Notes under the pieces: model-generated
What the model was told of the DNA's origin: nothing
The model's database searches: none
Seen by the model: the letters and a program-made list of their open reading frames with translations, nothing else
Shown: positions 1 to 8,193 of the stretch, one piece after another
Numbering within the stretch: the first letter of the stretch is position 1
How the letters are laid out: every line of letters starts with the position of its first letter
Translations under genes and position numbers: made by a program
Origin: Pontibacter actiniarum
GTDB taxonomy: Bacteria > Bacteroidota > Bacteroidia > Cytophagales > Hymenobacteraceae
Length of the DNA stretch: 64,000 nt
Direction of reading: 5' to 3'
Assembly: GCF_003585765.1 (NCBI RefSeq)
Contig: NZ_CP021235.1
Coordinates: 1,364,001 to 1,428,000 of the forward strand

Positions 1-1
1 C

Positions 2-1771
2 GGTACGCACTACGATGCGGTGATCAAGCCATACTTCTACGGCAACGAATACTACATGTACATTACCGAGACGTTCAAGGACGTGCGCCTGGTAGGTGCC
101 CCGCCTTCGTCTATCGGTAAGTTCGGCGGCGACACGGATAACTGGATGTGGCCACGCCATACCGGCGACTTCTCCCTGTTCCGCGTGTACGCCGGCCCAA
201 ACAACGAGCCAGCCGAGTACTCGCCCGAGAACAAGCCTTACCAGCCGAAGCACCACCTGCCCATCTCCCTGAGCGGTATCCAGGAGAATGACTTTACCAT
301 GGTGTTTGGTTTCCCGGGCCGTACCAACGAGTACCTAACCTCGCAGGCCGTGAAGGAGATCTATGAGGTGTCGAACCCAGCCAAGATCAACATCCGCGAA
401 ACAAAGCTGAACATCCTGGACAAGGACATGAAAGCTTCTGATGAGGTACGCATTAAGTATGCCGCCAAGTATGCGAGCATCGCCAACTACTGGAAAAAGT
501 GGATCGGTGAGAACCGCGGCATCCGCAAGGCCAACGCTATTGCCGAAAAGCAGCAACTGGAGAAGCAATTTGCCTCCTGGGTAGCCGCTGATCCATCCCG
601 CCAGGCCAAGTATGGCAACCTTTTGGCTGAGTTCGAAAAGAATTACAACGCGCTGGAAGGCATCACCATCTCCCGCGACTACATAAACGAAGCCGCCTTT
701 GGCGTGGAGATCGTGAAGCTGGCAAACAACTTCACTACCCTGCAGAACATGCTGGCGCAGAAGGCACCGCAGAATGAAATTGACGCACAGGTGGCGAAGC
801 TGGAGAAATACGCGGCAGACTTCTTCAAGGACTACAATGCCCCTTCTGACAAGAAAGTGTTTGCCGCCCTGCTCAGCCTGTACTACGACAACATAGACCA
901 GGAACTGCACCCAACGGTGTTTAACATGGTGCGTGAGAAGTATAAAGGCGACTTCAGCAAGTATGCGGAAGATGTTTTCAAGGCGTCCCTGTTTACCTCG
1001 GAGGCTGGCGTAAAGAAGGCGCTGGCCGAGGCGAAAGCCGGTAAAGACATTATCAAAAACGACCCTGCCTTTGTGGTAGCCAGCAGCGTGGCCGACTATT
1101 ACCGTGCCAACGTACTGCCTACTTATACCACCGTGAATGATAACCTGAACCTGCTTTACCGCACCTACATGACCGGGCTGCGCGAAATGCAGAACGACAA
1201 GAAGTTCTACCCGGACGCCAACTCCACTATGCGCGTGGCGTACGGTGTTGTGGAGCCGTATGAGCCGGTAGACGGCGTGAAGTATAAATACTACACCACC
1301 CTGGAGGGCATCATGGAGAAAGCGGCTTCAGGAGCTGCGGAGGACTACGCCATTCCGGCCAGGCTGCGTGAACTGTATGAGAAGAAAGACTACGGCCGCT
1401 ACGGTGTGAACGGTGAAATGCCAGTGGCTTTCATAGCCTCTAATCACACTACAGGCGGTAACTCGGGTTCCCCTGTTATCAATGCCAACGGCCAGCTGAT
1501 CGGTACGAACTTCGACCGCAACTGGGAAGGCACCATGAGCGATATCGTCTATAACCCGAACCAGGTGCGTAACATCGCCGTGGATGCGCGCTACATGCTG
1601 TTCATTGTCGATAAATTTGCCGGTGCCGGTCACCTGGTAGAGGAAATGACGCTGGTGACGGATGATACCTCCGGCCTGCCCCAGGTTGATGCCCGCAAGG
1701 CAGACAAAAAGCCGTCTAAAAAAGACAAGAAGCGCAAGAAGAAAGAGAAAGCCGCCGCTGCTGCGCAGTAA
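2..1771 (+). CDS. S46 family dipeptidyl-peptidase, DPP11-like (5' end outside window)
   Basis: This is the C-terminal 589 residues of a chymotrypsin-fold exopeptidase that removes dipeptides from peptide N-termini in the periplasm. The frame is open from base 2, so the signal peptide and the catalytic His lie upstream of the window. The segment NWMWPRHTGDFSLFR carries the family's catalytic Asp. TTGGNSGSPV at bases 1448-1477 carries the nucleophile Ser (codon 1463). The following segment reads GTNFDRNWEG. In characterised S46 enzymes an Arg here marks DPP11 (Asp/Glu at P1) and a Gly marks DPP7, so I infer specificity for acidic P1 residues. The last 25 residues are an unusual Lys/Arg tail (KKPSKKDKKRKKKEK) ending in alanines. 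A hairpin terminator follows. Family assignment is firm; specificity is inference. Confidence 0.95.
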   Translation, partial: GTHYDAVIKPYFYGNEYYMYITETFKDVRLVGAPPSSIGKFGGDTDNWMWPRHTGDFSLFRVYAGPNNEPAEYSPENKPYQPKHHLPISLSGIQENDFTMVFGFPGRTNEYLTSQAVKEIYEVSNPAKINIRETKLNILDKDMKASDEVRIKYAAKYASIANYWKKWIGENRGIRKANAIAEKQQLEKQFASWVAADPSRQAKYGNLLAEFEKNYNALEGITISRDYINEAAFGVEIVKLANNFTTLQNMLAQKAPQNEIDAQVAKLEKYAADFFKDYNAPSDKKVFAALLSLYYDNIDQELHPTVFNMVREKYKGDFSKYAEDVFKASLFTSEAGVKKALAEAKAGKDIIKNDPAFVVASSVADYYRANVLPTYTTVNDNLNLLYRTYMTGLREMQNDKKFYPDANSTMRVAYGVVEPYEPVDGVKYKYYTTLEGIMEKAASGAAEDYAIPARLRELYEKKDYGRYGVNGEMPVAFIASNHTTGGNSGSPVINANGQLIGTNFDRNWEGTMSDIVYNPNQVRNIAVDARYMLFIVDKFAGAGHLVEEMTLVTDDTSGLPQVDARKADKKPSKKDKKRKKKEKAAAAAQ

Positions 1772-1792
1772 GCTGCTTCTCCTGTGCTTTTC

Positions 1793-1830
1793 AATCCCCA
1801 GTCGGTCACCGGCTGGGGATTTTGCTTTTA
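1793..1830 (+). terminator. Rho-independent terminator after the S46 peptidase
   Basis: Arms AATCCCCAG and CTGGGGATT (1793-1801 and 1813-1821) are followed by TTGCTTTTA. It lies 22 bases after the peptidase stop codon. Confidence 0.75.
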
Positions 1831-1921
1831 GGCCGTTGCTGCTTTCGCTGCGCCCCTGCTTTTTAGTAAATTGGCAGGGTAATGTTGCTTTACAAGTACA
1901 AGCTTTGACACGACACATACT

Positions 1922-2719
1922 TTGCTACAGATAAACACAGAAGAACAAGCACTCCAACTAGAGGATTACCAGTTACAGTTGCGCTGGCTCAGGCCGCAGG
2001 CAGCTGACGCAGCACAAAAGCCTGTTATTGTTTTCCTGCACGACTCGCTGGGTTGCATAACGCTGTGGCGGGATTTCCCGGAGCGGCTGGTGCAGCAGAC
2101 CGGCTGCCCTGCCCTGGTGTACGACCGGCGCGGCTACGGGGCCTCCTCCCCATTTAGCAGCACCCAACGCAACCCGGACTACCTGGAGCGCGAAGCCGAT
2201 GTGCTGGAGCACCTGCTGGAGAAACTCAACATCCCGGAAGCTATACTGTTCGGGCACAGCGACGGGGGGAGCATTGCGCTTCTTGCCGCAGCCAAATACC
2301 CGCAACGCATAAAGGGCATTATTACCGAAGGCGCGCATGTTTTTGTGGAGGAGCTAACGCTGGCAGGCATCCGTGCTGCCGTGCAGGCATACCAAACCAC
2401 AAGCCTCCCGGAAAAGCTGCGCAAGTATCACGGCGCTAAAACCGATGCTGTTTTTCACGCCTGGGCCGACATCTGGCTTTCAGACGCTTTCCGCGACTGG
2501 AACATAGAGGGTTTCCTGTCTGCCATTCGGTGCCCGGCTTTGGTTGTGCAGGGCGAGGCGGATGAGTACGGCACCCTGGCACAGGTGGAGGCGGTTGTGC
2601 GGCAGGTGCAGGGCCAGGCTCAGAAGCTGGTTATCCCTGGCATAGGGCACACTCCTCACCGGGAGGCGCAGGAGCTCGTTTTGGCGGAGAGCAGCCGTTT
2701 CATACAGACCATACGGTAG
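1922..2719 (+). CDS. Alpha/beta hydrolase
   Basis: A 265-residue alpha/beta-hydrolase fold protein with no signal peptide, so probably cytosolic. VIVFLHDSLG near residue 37 is the oxyanion-hole strand-turn, with HD where HG is usual. ALVYDRRGYGAS follows, then the nucleophile elbow GHSDGG. The acid is probably the Asp in QGEADEYG and the base is the His in GIGHTPH. All three catalytic elements are therefore present and in order. The substrate cannot be read from sequence; relatives are esterases, C-C hydrolases and haloperoxidase-like enzymes. The start is TTG at 1922. No ATG or GTG is available upstream because a stop lies in frame at 1880, and the TTG sits inside a possible promoter element (TACTTTG), so the true start is uncertain. 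Confidence 0.88.
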   Translation: MLQINTEEQALQLEDYQLQLRWLRPQAADAAQKPVIVFLHDSLGCITLWRDFPERLVQQTGCPALVYDRRGYGASSPFSSTQRNPDYLEREADVLEHLLEKLNIPEAILFGHSDGGSIALLAAAKYPQRIKGIITEGAHVFVEELTLAGIRAAVQAYQTTSLPEKLRKYHGAKTDAVFHAWADIWLSDAFRDWNIEGFLSAIRCPALVVQGEADEYGTLAQVEAVVRQVQGQAQKLVIPGIGHTPHREAQELVLAESSRFIQTIR

Positions 2720-2855
2720 TTCGCGGGGGCATTTAATGCAGGGCCGGGTGCGTATAGTGTCATCTAAATATGCTATATTGAGGGATAGTAAAACAGGCAT
2801 CCGTGTAAACAGATCACACGGAAAGCCTCTAAGAAAGGCATCAACATGACACCCT

Positions 2856-4040
2856 ATGAAAAAAAAGCACCTGCTCTTCAGTATAACTGCCTTGCTCGGC
2901 CTTGGCTTTGCAAGCCACACAGCCTCGGCACAGGACTATAAGAAACTGCACCAAAACGCCCTTTTGGTGGACACTCACAATGATGTGCTGATTTCCGTGA
3001 TGGAGGGGCTGGACATCAGCCAGGACCTGAGCGGCAAAACGCATTCAGACCTGGCCCGCTTTAAGAAAGGCGGCGTGGATGCTCAGTTCTTCTCCGTCTG
3101 GAGCGACGAAACAGGCACGTTTAAGTATGCCAACCAGCAGATCGACTCGCTGCAGGCCATCGCTAGGCGCCACCCCGACAAGATGATGCTGGCCAACAGT
3201 ACGGCAGACATACAGCGTGCGGTGAAAGGCGGAAAGATGGCGGCTTTGATTGGCGTGGAAGGCGGCCATATGATAGAGAGTGACCTGCAGAAGCTGGAGA
3301 AACTCTACAACCGCGGCACCCGCTACCTTACCCTCACCTGGAACAACTCCACGCCCTGGGCCACCTCCGCCATGGACGAAACCTCGGGTAAGCTTAAAGA
3401 GTCGGAAAAAGGCCTGAGCGACCTGGGCCGCCAGATTGTGCGCCGCATGAACGAGCTGGGTATGATGGTAGATGTGAGCCACGTGGGCGAAAAGACGTTC
3501 TGGGATGTGATGGAAGTAACCAAAAAGCCGGTGCTGGTCTCGCACAGCAGTGTGTACAGCATCAATCCCGTGTTCCGCAACCTGAAGGATGAGCAGATCA
3601 GGGCGATCGCCAAGAACGGCGGAGTCGTGCAGCTTAACTTTTTCTCGGGCTTCCTCGACTCTACCTTCGTAAGCCGCGTCAATGCCTTCCAGGCGGCGCA
3701 TCAGCAAGAAGCAGACTCTCTCAAAGCACAGGGGTATCAGAACGAGGGTATCATGGATTATTTGGCGACCACCTATCCTGCGGATGTGCAGAACCTGCGC
3801 CCCCCGCTCTCGCTGCTACTAGACCACCTGGACTATATTGTAAAGCTGGTTGGGGTGGATTATGTAGGCCTTGGCTCTGACTTTGACGGTATCTCCTCTG
3901 CCCCTCAGCAGCTGGACGGCGTGCAGGACTATCCGCTTGTAACCAAAGAGTTGCTGGCGCGCGGCTACGGGGAGAAAGACATTAAAAAGATATTGGGCGG
4001 CAATTTTATGAGGGTCTTTAAGGCCAACGAAGTAAAGTAA
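2856..4040 (+). CDS. Membrane dipeptidase, peptidase family M19
   Basis: A 394-residue zinc dipeptidase of the amidohydrolase superfamily, related to renal dipeptidase. Residues 1-26 form a signal peptide ending ASAQ, so the protein is exported. VDTHND (His41, Asp43) supplies the first metal ligands. GVEGGHMIE carries the bridging Glu. DVSHVGEKTFWDVM and VSHSS carry later His ligands, and GLGSDFDG the conserved Asp segment near the C-terminus. Length is normal for secreted M19 proteins. It probably hydrolyses dipeptides released by secreted peptidases such as the upstream S46 enzyme; that link is inference from context. It is monocistronic, 136 bases after the hydrolase and closed by a terminator shared with the convergent lipoprotein gene. 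Confidence 0.95.
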   Translation: MKKKHLLFSITALLGLGFASHTASAQDYKKLHQNALLVDTHNDVLISVMEGLDISQDLSGKTHSDLARFKKGGVDAQFFSVWSDETGTFKYANQQIDSLQAIARRHPDKMMLANSTADIQRAVKGGKMAALIGVEGGHMIESDLQKLEKLYNRGTRYLTLTWNNSTPWATSAMDETSGKLKESEKGLSDLGRQIVRRMNELGMMVDVSHVGEKTFWDVMEVTKKPVLVSHSSVYSINPVFRNLKDEQIRAIAKNGGVVQLNFFSGFLDSTFVSRVNAFQAAHQQEADSLKAQGYQNEGIMDYLATTYPADVQNLRPPLSLLLDHLDYIVKLVGVDYVGLGSDFDGISSAPQQLDGVQDYPLVTKELLARGYGEKDIKKILGGNFMRVFKANEVK

Positions 4041-4044
4041 AAAG

Positions 4045-4083
4045 AAAGCCGCCCCTGACCTGAACAGAGGCGGCTTTTTTATA
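4045..4083. terminator. Bidirectional terminator between convergent genes
   Basis: Arms AAAGCCGCC (4045-4053) and GGCGGCTTT (4069-4077) with a run of T after the right arm and A before the left arm. It lies between the M19 dipeptidase and the minus-strand lipoprotein gene. Confidence 0.85.
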
Positions 4084-4112
4084 GGGATATAGTTGAGCGT
4101 GGCATGTGAGGC

Positions 4113-4661
4113 TTAGGAGCCGCTTTCGGCATGTACCTTCTCTCCGCTAGGAGTAACCAGGTACCACTCTGCGCCATAATCTTCAATATCCTGCCCGGTG
4201 GTCTGCCCTGCCCCGCTGTCTTTTACATAGTAGTAGAGTGGCATGCCGTTGTAGGTAACCTGCATGCGGCCGTCTGTGCGCTGTATGGCGCCTACCAAAG
4301 CGGCATCCACGCCTACACCAGCCTCTGCTGTGCCCTCCGTAGTATAGGGCGGCCAGGCTTCGGCACAAGCGTCGTAGCAGTTGCTTTGCGCTGATGAATC
4401 CGCTTCGAACATGTACAGGCTTCGCCCGGACGCGTCGGTCAGGTAGGCCCCGAGTTCTTCTGTGGACCTGGTCTCCAGCTTAGCGCCTTCTTCTGCAACT
4501 ATCTCCTCCGTTTCCCGCTCCTCCGGGTTAACTTTATCAATCACGCTGGTGTTGTTTTCCCCGCTGCAAGCGGCAAGCATGAATATACAGAAACAGCTTG
4601 TCGCAAGATTGGTAAAGGCACGGCTAAAGTGTTCTAATGTAAGTTGTTGTGTTCGTTCCAT
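4113..4661 (-). CDS. Lipoprotein with secreted-repeat domains (COG4315 / PF03640 type)
   Basis: A 182-residue predicted lipoprotein. I place the start at the ATG at 4661 (MERTQQLTLEHF), because the hydrophobic stretch ending FMLAACSG then forms a normal lipoprotein signal with the lipidated Cys. The frame is open further upstream to 4739. After an acidic linker come two related modules: YLTDASGRSLYMFEADSS with NCYDACAEAWPP, and TDGRMQVTYNGMPLYYYVKDSG. These are the hallmark segments of the secreted-repeat family. The paired Cys in NCYDAC and the WPP motif are conserved in the family. Function is unknown; family members are envelope proteins often seen near redox or metal genes, but nothing here shows that. 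Confidence 0.88.
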   Translation of the reverse strand: MERTQQLTLEHFSRAFTNLATSCFCIFMLAACSGENNTSVIDKVNPEERETEEIVAEEGAKLETRSTEELGAYLTDASGRSLYMFEADSSAQSNCYDACAEAWPPYTTEGTAEAGVGVDAALVGAIQRTDGRMQVTYNGMPLYYYVKDSGAGQTTGQDIEDYGAEWYLVTPSGEKVHAESGS

Positions 4662-4862
4662 AGTTTCAGTTATTTGTCTGGCAATTGTTTCTAAAGTATA
4701 CCAGACAAGCGGGCCAGATGTTTTCCCACAAAGCTGCACAGGTTATCTTAAGAAGCAGCAACATCTGGCAAACGGGCTTGGCGATAAGGTGGTGAAGCTA
4801 GATGTGAGGCAGGTTAGCGCCTATAGGATTTAGTTTACGCTGGCCCGGAAGAACCTCGACGG

Positions 4863-5021
4863 CTACATTTCTTCAAGCCCCGCCAGCCATTGCCTTCGTT
4901 CAGCGGATTTATTGGAAAGTATACGTGTTGTGGTTTCTCCCTTTTCATACTTACCAACCTCAATGCAACCGGTATGTGTTCTCAAGAAGAGCACGAGTTC
5001 TTCATTGGCTCTTGTAAGCAC
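4863..5021 (-). CDS. Possible small ORF or gene remnant, 52 residues
   Basis: A minus-strand frame with GTG start at 5021 and TAG at 4865-4863 reads VLTRANEELVLFLRTHTG, then IEVGKYEKGETTTRILS, then SAERRQWLAGLEEM. Composition is protein-like, with amphipathic helices and no low complexity. An in-frame TAG lies 11 codons above the GTG, so the frame cannot be much longer. Base composition is more AT-rich than the flanking genes. It may be a genuine small protein or the 3' end of a decayed gene. I do not recognise the family. Confidence 0.3.
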   Translation of the reverse strand: MLTRANEELVLFLRTHTGCIEVGKYEKGETTTRILSNKSAERRQWLAGLEEM

Positions 5022-5149
5022 TAACGAAGAGTACGAAGTATATTGCTGCTACTGTTTTGGCTGTTGGTTGATCTGTAGGTTGTTGGGGAATACGCCTGCT
5101 GCTTTTAATGGCAGTATAAACTGCCGCTACAACAGGCAGAGGGCTGCAA

Positions 5150-5196
5150 AAAAAAGCACCACCGGGCAGATGGGTTACTGCCCCGTAGTGCTTTAA
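5150..5196 (-). terminator. Terminator downstream of the SDR gene
   Basis: Interrupted inverted repeat: AAAGCAC and CGGGCAG on the left pair with CTGCCCCG and GTGCTTT on the right. On the minus strand the hairpin is followed by a T-run (the A-run at 5148-5155), about 20 bases after the SDR stop codon. Confidence 0.75.
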
Positions 5197-5217
5197 CAAA
5201 TTAATCAGAGTGTCGTG

Positions 5218-6093
5218 TTACTGCCCTTTGCCGCGCATCTGCTTTTCCATGGCATCCCACATTTCCTGCGGAATCTGGTCGAAAGAGTTGAACTCTCCGG
5301 CACCGTGCAGCCACTCGCCTCCGTCAATCGTCACAACCTCGCCGTTTACAAAAGAAGCGTAGTCCGACACCAGGTAAGCAGCCAGGTTAGCCAGCTCCTG
5401 GTGCTCCCCGAATCTTCCTACAGGGATGCGCTTCACCGGGTCGAGTTTATCGGCCAGCTGCTTCGGGAACAGGCGTGTCCAGGCACCTTCCGTCGGGAAA
5501 GGGCCGGGTGCTATGGCGTTAGAGCGGATACCGTATTTCGCCCACTCCGAAGCCAGGGAACGCGTCATGGCGAGTACGCCCGCCTTGGCGCAGGCCGATG
5601 GCACTACGTAGCCGGAGCCCGTCCAGGCATAGGTGGTGACAATGTTCAGTATGTTTGCCTCCTGCTTCTGCTCAATCCAATGCTTGCCCAGAGCCAGGGT
5701 GCAGTTGTAGCTGCCTTTCAGTACGATGTCGGTCACAACATCAAAGGCCTTGTGGCTCAGGCGCTCCGTTGGGCTCACAAAGTTGCCGGCGGCGTTGTTT
5801 ACCAGTGCATCCACGCGGCCAAAGCGCTTTAAGGTGGTTTCGAGCATGGCTTCAATTTCATTGTACTTGCGCACATCGCAGGCGACAGGCAGAACGGTGC
5901 CTCCTGTTTCGTCTTCAAGCTCTTTGGCTGTTTGCTCTAGCACATCCAGTTTGCGGCTGCAGATAACGGCATTGGCCCCTAGCTCCAGGAAGTACTTTAC
6001 CATAGAGCGGCCCAGGCCTGTGCCGCCACCGGTTACAATAATGGTTTTGTCTTTCAGAGCGCCTTCCTTTAGCATTGGTTCAGCTTTAATCAT
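5218..6093 (-). CDS. SDR family oxidoreductase, 2,4-dienoyl-CoA reductase-like
   Basis: A 291-residue short-chain dehydrogenase/reductase. TGGGTGLG at residues 21-28 is the dinucleotide-binding motif. VNNAAGNFVSPTERLS and DIVLKGSYNC match the dienoyl-CoA reductase branch. The usual catalytic YxxxK is replaced by SACAK (Lys kept, Tyr replaced by Ser), and TTYAWTGSG precedes it, as in mitochondrial-type DECR enzymes, which use a different Tyr. The C-terminus contains GEVVTIDGGEWLHGAGEFN. The predicted reaction is NADPH-dependent reduction of 2,4-dienoyl-CoA during beta-oxidation of unsaturated fatty acids. An alternative start is Met7. The gene is divergent from the NuiA-like gene across about 107 bases that must hold both promoters. 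Confidence 0.9.
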   Translation of the reverse strand: MIKAEPMLKEGALKDKTIIVTGGGTGLGRSMVKYFLELGANAVICSRKLDVLEQTAKELEDETGGTVLPVACDVRKYNEIEAMLETTLKRFGRVDALVNNAAGNFVSPTERLSHKAFDVVTDIVLKGSYNCTLALGKHWIEQKQEANILNIVTTYAWTGSGYVVPSACAKAGVLAMTRSLASEWAKYGIRSNAIAPGPFPTEGAWTRLFPKQLADKLDPVKRIPVGRFGEHQELANLAAYLVSDYASFVNGEVVTIDGGEWLHGAGEFNSFDQIPQEMWDAMEKQMRGKGQ

Positions 6094-6200
6094 AGGTCTA
6101 TCGTTTAAGGTTTAGCGGCTGTAAGCAACCGCAACAGAATCAGTAAAAATTAGTACAGGCAAGCATGTACGCCTACTAATATACTCTTTTTAATAAGAAG

Positions 6201-6635
6201 ATGGCAATGAATAAAGAACAGTTACAGCAAGAGCTGATGCAGGCAGTGGATGGGCTGCTGGTACATAGTGAGATAGACGCTCCGTTTGAGTTCGTGTACC
6301 TGGAGCTGCGGCCGGGTAAAGGCCTGGAGGCAAGCGATGTGGCAGAGTATGCCGGCAAGCCCTCCGGCATGAAGGTGGACGTTGTGGAGCTGGAGGAGTT
6401 TTTACAGAAGAACAAGTCGATTGTGTCGGATGCCCGTGAAAGCACGCCAGGCGGAGAAGCCGGTCGCCGGCGGTTGGCGGAGGCTCTTCGGCACCACCTG
6501 GAGGGCGTTAAAGTATACTGCATGACACAGATCGGCACTGAAGTATACATGCTGGGAAAAGCGGGAGAAGGGCATTTTGCAGGCTTACGCACCATGATGG
6601 TGCAGGATGAGGCCACGATTGACGAGAAGGAGTAA
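6201..6635 (+). CDS. NuiA-family (nuclease A inhibitor-like) protein
   Basis: A 144-residue cytosolic protein. It aligns from memory with Anabaena NuiA, the tight inhibitor of the nuclease NucA: DGLLVHSEIDAPFEFVYLE matches the NuiA DGLLFMSESEYPFEVF region, and the C-terminal VYCMTQIGTEVYMLGKAGEGHFAGL matches VYRLGEVELDVYVIGETPAGNLAGI. Length is also right (about 135-145). Many Bacteroidota carry such proteins with no known target, and I see no NucA-type nuclease in this window. The start could be the ATG at 6201 or 6207. It runs convergently into the CrtI-like gene with only 14 bases between stop codons and no hairpin, so the transcripts probably overlap. Confidence 0.8.
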   Translation: MAMNKEQLQQELMQAVDGLLVHSEIDAPFEFVYLELRPGKGLEASDVAEYAGKPSGMKVDVVELEEFLQKNKSIVSDARESTPGGEAGRRRLAEALRHHLEGVKVYCMTQIGTEVYMLGKAGEGHFAGLRTMMVQDEATIDEKE

Positions 6636-6649
6636 AGCCGGGGCGCTGC

Positions 6650-8104
6650 TTAAAGGTGGTCCTGCACCAGTTTTTCTGCAGCAATGATTCCGCTCAGGCA
6701 GACACCCACGATGCCCTGGCCAGGGTACACGGTGTCGCCGCAGACATACGCGCCATGATGATCCAGGCGGGCGTCTTTCATCTGCCACGGTTTGATGTGC
6801 TTGTACTGCGGGTAGCCTCCTACAGCGCCGTATGCGCGGTGTGTCCAGAAAATCCAGGCACCGGGCGTGGCAGATTGCAGGGAGCGTATGTTCTCCCGCA
6901 TTAAAAGCCCTTGCCGTGCCAGCGCCTCCAAAATAGCCTCTTCCAGTACCGCCTTATCGTGTAGCACCAGGTGGCCGGGGTTTGGAACGTGGGTGCTGAT
7001 GCTGGCCACCATCTCCCCTGCCGGCGCGCGCTGTACATCAGCCGGGTCGCTGAAGCTGATGAAGATGCTTTTGCCGCCGGTAACAGGTAGGCCCTCCGGA
7101 ATATGCACCTGGTGGTGCAGCACCTTCGGCGGCTCCTCTCCCTTTAGTACCAGGCCCATGGTAAAGGCCCCGTTCAGCTGCTCCGATGGCATGAGGTAAG
7201 GTTCAAGCCGCTGTTGTAGCTTTTCATCCTGGAACAGCTTCAATGTATTATTGAGCGGAATGCCCGATATCAGGTAGCGGCTCTCGAAACTGCCCTTGTT
7301 GGTGGTGGTGCGGTAACCATCCGGTAGCCGCTCCACGCGCTGTGCCTGCTGCCCATACCTTATGGTTGAACCTGCTGCCGTGAGGTAGGCCTCCACAGGC
7401 CGTACCAGGTTTATCAGCCCACCCGGCACATAATAGTTTCTGTACAGGGTATAGCAGAGGGCCGTGGCGCCGAACAGTTCGTTTACCTCCTCGAGGTAGT
7501 TCTGGGCCGTTATCAGCAGTTGCTCATTTACAAAGTCCACGAACAGCTGGTTGTGCAGCAATCCATACTTGCGCAGCACCTCTTCCATGGTTCTGAAGGC
7601 TGCCGGGAGGAGCTTCAGTTGGCCGGGCCTTACCCGCAGCGCAGCCCGCAGCAGGTCTTTTGGAGCGGAAAAAGGGAAGCTGCGCTGCTGCAGGGAGGTG
7701 TGCCAGACCTGCTGACTGATCCTGTAGCAGTGCTTCCAGAAAGGGCGCTGGTTGTGCGACCCGAACACGCGTTCTGCCTCCGCGATCCACTCCTCCAGGT
7801 TACCGTAGCGTGTGAGTACCTGCCCGTTGGGGAGGTGCACCTGCATGGGCACCTCCAGCTGCCGTAGCGGTACCCGGATGCCGGTGGTATCCAGCAGGTA
7901 GCGCAGCGGCATGCCTTCATCCAGCCCCACCAGCGTTGTGGCGCCTGTTTCGAACCAGTACCCCTTGCGTTTGTAGCTCGTGGCACAGCCACCGGGATAC
8001 TTGGCCTGTTCCAGCACACACACCTGCAGCCCCCGCTTTGCCAGGAGCGCCGCGGCTGTCAGGGAGCCAAAGCCGGAGCCGATCAGGACGACATCATACT
8101 TCAT
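6650..8104 (-). CDS. NAD(P)/FAD-dependent oxidoreductase, CrtI / carotenoid isomerase-like
   Basis: A 484-residue flavoprotein. The N-terminus VVLIGSGFGSLTAAALLAKRG is the FAD-binding Rossmann motif, followed by VLEQAKYPGGCATSYKRKG and FETGATTLVG, typical of phytoene desaturase, carotenoid isomerase and retinol saturase relatives. The C-terminus GAYVCGDTVYPGQGIVGVCLSGIIAAE is the second FAD-contacting motif. Length fits the family (480-510). A role in carotenoid metabolism is plausible for a pigmented Bacteroidota species, but no crtB, crtY or crtZ neighbour is present, so the substrate is open. It is divergent from the SDR epimerase gene across 89 bases. Confidence 0.9.
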   Translation of the reverse strand: MKYDVVLIGSGFGSLTAAALLAKRGLQVCVLEQAKYPGGCATSYKRKGYWFETGATTLVGLDEGMPLRYLLDTTGIRVPLRQLEVPMQVHLPNGQVLTRYGNLEEWIAEAERVFGSHNQRPFWKHCYRISQQVWHTSLQQRSFPFSAPKDLLRAALRVRPGQLKLLPAAFRTMEEVLRKYGLLHNQLFVDFVNEQLLITAQNYLEEVNELFGATALCYTLYRNYYVPGGLINLVRPVEAYLTAAGSTIRYGQQAQRVERLPDGYRTTTNKGSFESRYLISGIPLNNTLKLFQDEKLQQRLEPYLMPSEQLNGAFTMGLVLKGEEPPKVLHHQVHIPEGLPVTGGKSIFISFSDPADVQRAPAGEMVASISTHVPNPGHLVLHDKAVLEEAILEALARQGLLMRENIRSLQSATPGAWIFWTHRAYGAVGGYPQYKHIKPWQMKDARLDHHGAYVCGDTVYPGQGIVGVCLSGIIAAEKLVQDHL

Positions 8105-8193
8105 TTATTCTTTACTTTGTAGCGGGCATCGCCATTTCAACAGCGGGTGTGCCGTATTGTTATGTGCGCTCCCAAAAAGAGATAACTAAAACA

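Noticed and set aside
4462..4833. Plus-strand frame whose tail reads LGDKVVKLDVRQVSAYRI
   Set aside because: The first part is antisense to the lipoprotein gene. The tail is suggestive of a gene 3' end, but I cannot name a family, so it is not listed as a feature.
6635..6650. Terminator between the NuiA-like and CrtI-like genes
   Set aside because: Only 14 bases separate the stop codons and no stem is present there.
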